DNA from: an uncultured Saprospiraceae bacterium
GTDB lineage: Bacteria > Bacteroidota > Bacteroidia > Chitinophagales > Saprospiraceae
Reading direction: 5' to 3'
NCBI GenBank assembly: GCA_937921525.1
Contig: CAKZUM010000470.1
Location: forward strand, 1-6,693
DNA length: 6,693 nucleotides
This document shows positions 5,936 to 6,693 of this stretch, piece after piece (position 1 is the stretch's first letter; every line of letters begins with the position of its first letter). The notes beneath the pieces are model-generated. The model worked only from the letters and a program-made list of their open reading frames with translations. It did not search any database and was not told the origin of the DNA. The translations under genes were made by a program, and so were the position numbers.

Positions 5936-6658
5936 TTACTTATTCCACTTATGCAACTGTTTTAACACTGCTCGGAAATCTTTTGGTGGTGGGGCTGTTA
6001 CAGTTAAAGTGGCTTTTGAGGTAGGATGAATGAGGCTCAATTGGTGTGCGTGCAAGGCGGAACGGGATAATAAAGGTCTTTCTTCTTGCCCTTTACCAAG
6101 TCTAAATCCTTTGTGTTTAATTTGAGATAATTTAAATTCCGCATGGCTTCCGTACATCGCATCTACCATTAATGGAAAACCAATAGATTCAAAATGTACT
6201 CTGATTTGGTGGGTTCTACCTGTTTTTATATCCGCTTCAATTAAGGCATAGTTTTTAAATTGTTCTAATACTTTGTATATAGTCAAAGAAGCTTTTCCTT
6301 TATTGGTTACCATCATCTTGCCTGCTATTGCGGGATGTGGTCCGATAGGCTGGTCTATTTCTCCTTCAACAGGATAAACGTTTCCTTCAACAAGTAAATG
6401 ATATAATTTCTGAATACTTCTCTCAAAAAATTGTTTGCTTAAATTCTTATGCGCTTGCTCATTTCTAGCAAAACACATCACCCCACTAGTCTCTTTGTCT
6501 AAGCGATGTACCGTTAATACCGATTCAAATTTCCTTCTAAGATCGGTCAACACATTCGGCTTTTCCTTATCGAACCGATCTGGAATACTTAAATAATTAG
6601 CTGGCTTATTGACTATTAATAGGTCTTCGTCTTGATGTAGTAATTCTAGTTTTTTCAA
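5936..6658 (-). CDS. RluA-family pseudouridine synthase without an S4 domain
   Basis: The protein (240 residues) converts specific uridines in structured RNA, most likely rRNA or tRNA, to pseudouridine in the cytoplasm. It carries the family motifs: DLLIVNKPANYLSIP (12-26), VHRLDKETSGV (50-60) with catalytic Asp54, TGRTHQIRVH (146-155), PLMVDAMYG (about 160-168) and LHAHQLSLIHP (about 203-213). It lacks the N-terminal S4 RNA-binding domain found in RluC and RluD, as in RluA-like and TruC-like members. The exact RNA target cannot be read from sequence. The start is TTG (6658-6656): an in-frame TAA lies eight codons upstream, no ATG occurs between, and the first internal Met is residue 61, inside the active-site region. 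A frameshift hiding an upstream ATG is less likely because the N-terminus aligns at the expected place. It shares the strand of the M64-like gene but is 428 bp away. Confidence 0.94.
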   Translation of the reverse strand: MKKLELLHQDEDLLIVNKPANYLSIPDRFDKEKPNVLTDLRRKFESVLTVHRLDKETSGVMCFARNEQAHKNLSKQFFERSIQKLYHLLVEGNVYPVEGEIDQPIGPHPAIAGKMMVTNKGKASLTIYKVLEQFKNYALIEADIKTGRTHQIRVHFESIGFPLMVDAMYGSHAEFKLSQIKHKGFRLGKGQEERPLLSRSALHAHQLSLIHPTSKATLTVTAPPPKDFRAVLKQLHKWNK

Positions 6659-6693
6659 GTTGTATAATTGATTGAAATCTTAAGAGTGTAAAA
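6659..6693 (-). other. Upstream flank of the pseudouridine synthase gene
   Basis: Only 35 bases precede the TTG start before the window ends. They contain an in-frame stop and no clear Shine-Dalgarno or TAnnTTTG element, so the promoter probably lies outside the window. Confidence 0.4.

Noticed and set aside
1..6693. CRISPR array, toxin-antitoxin pair, defence island, tRNA or rRNA
   Set aside because: I found no regularly spaced repeats, no small paired genes and no RNA-gene signatures on either strand.

Overview
The window is AT-rich chromosomal DNA from a member of the Bacteroidota. The evidence is a DUF4270-type lipoprotein downstream of a half-length GT5 'glycogen synthase-like' gene that diverges from panC, an arrangement I recall as common in this phylum. 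Supporting signs are -7 boxes of the Bacteroidota TAnnTTTG type, no strong Shine-Dalgarno sequences, and two lipoproteins with short signal peptides. A Saprospiraceae-like or related aquatic lineage is possible, but the sequence does not fix a genus.

Layout: (1) 1-818, minus strand: panC (pantothenate synthetase), cut by the left edge just before its C-terminus. (2) 819-1156: a divergent intergenic region with two candidate promoters and a cluster of short palindromes. (3) 1157-1981, plus: a 274-residue GT5 N-terminal-domain protein, followed by a perfect 15-bp intrinsic terminator hairpin. (4) 2155-3534, plus: a DUF4270 lipoprotein. (5) 3535-3812: a convergent intergenic region with a 21-bp-arm palindrome built from an 8-bp tandem unit, and a segment flanked by 10-bp direct repeats that could be a decayed mobile element. 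(6) 3813-5507, minus: a lipoprotein metallopeptidase resembling family M64, with a zinc motif, eight clustered cysteines and a histidine-rich tail segment. (7) 5508-5935: a 428-bp non-coding stretch with a direct repeat over a possible -7 box. (8) 5936-6658, minus: an RluA-type pseudouridine synthase with no S4 domain and apparently a TTG start.

The genes do not form one pathway. panC makes pantothenate for coenzyme A. The GT5-like and DUF4270 genes are neighbours but a strong terminator separates them, so they are probably distinct transcription units. The M64-like lipoprotein is an exported enzyme standing alone, and the pseudouridine synthase is an RNA-modification housekeeping gene. I see no defence system, CRISPR array, toxin-antitoxin pair, RNA gene or intact transposon. 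The most interesting points are the 'glycogen synthase' that lacks the family's catalytic residues and its whole C-terminal domain, the unusual sequence features of the M64-like lipoprotein, and the structured repeat DNA between the convergent genes.
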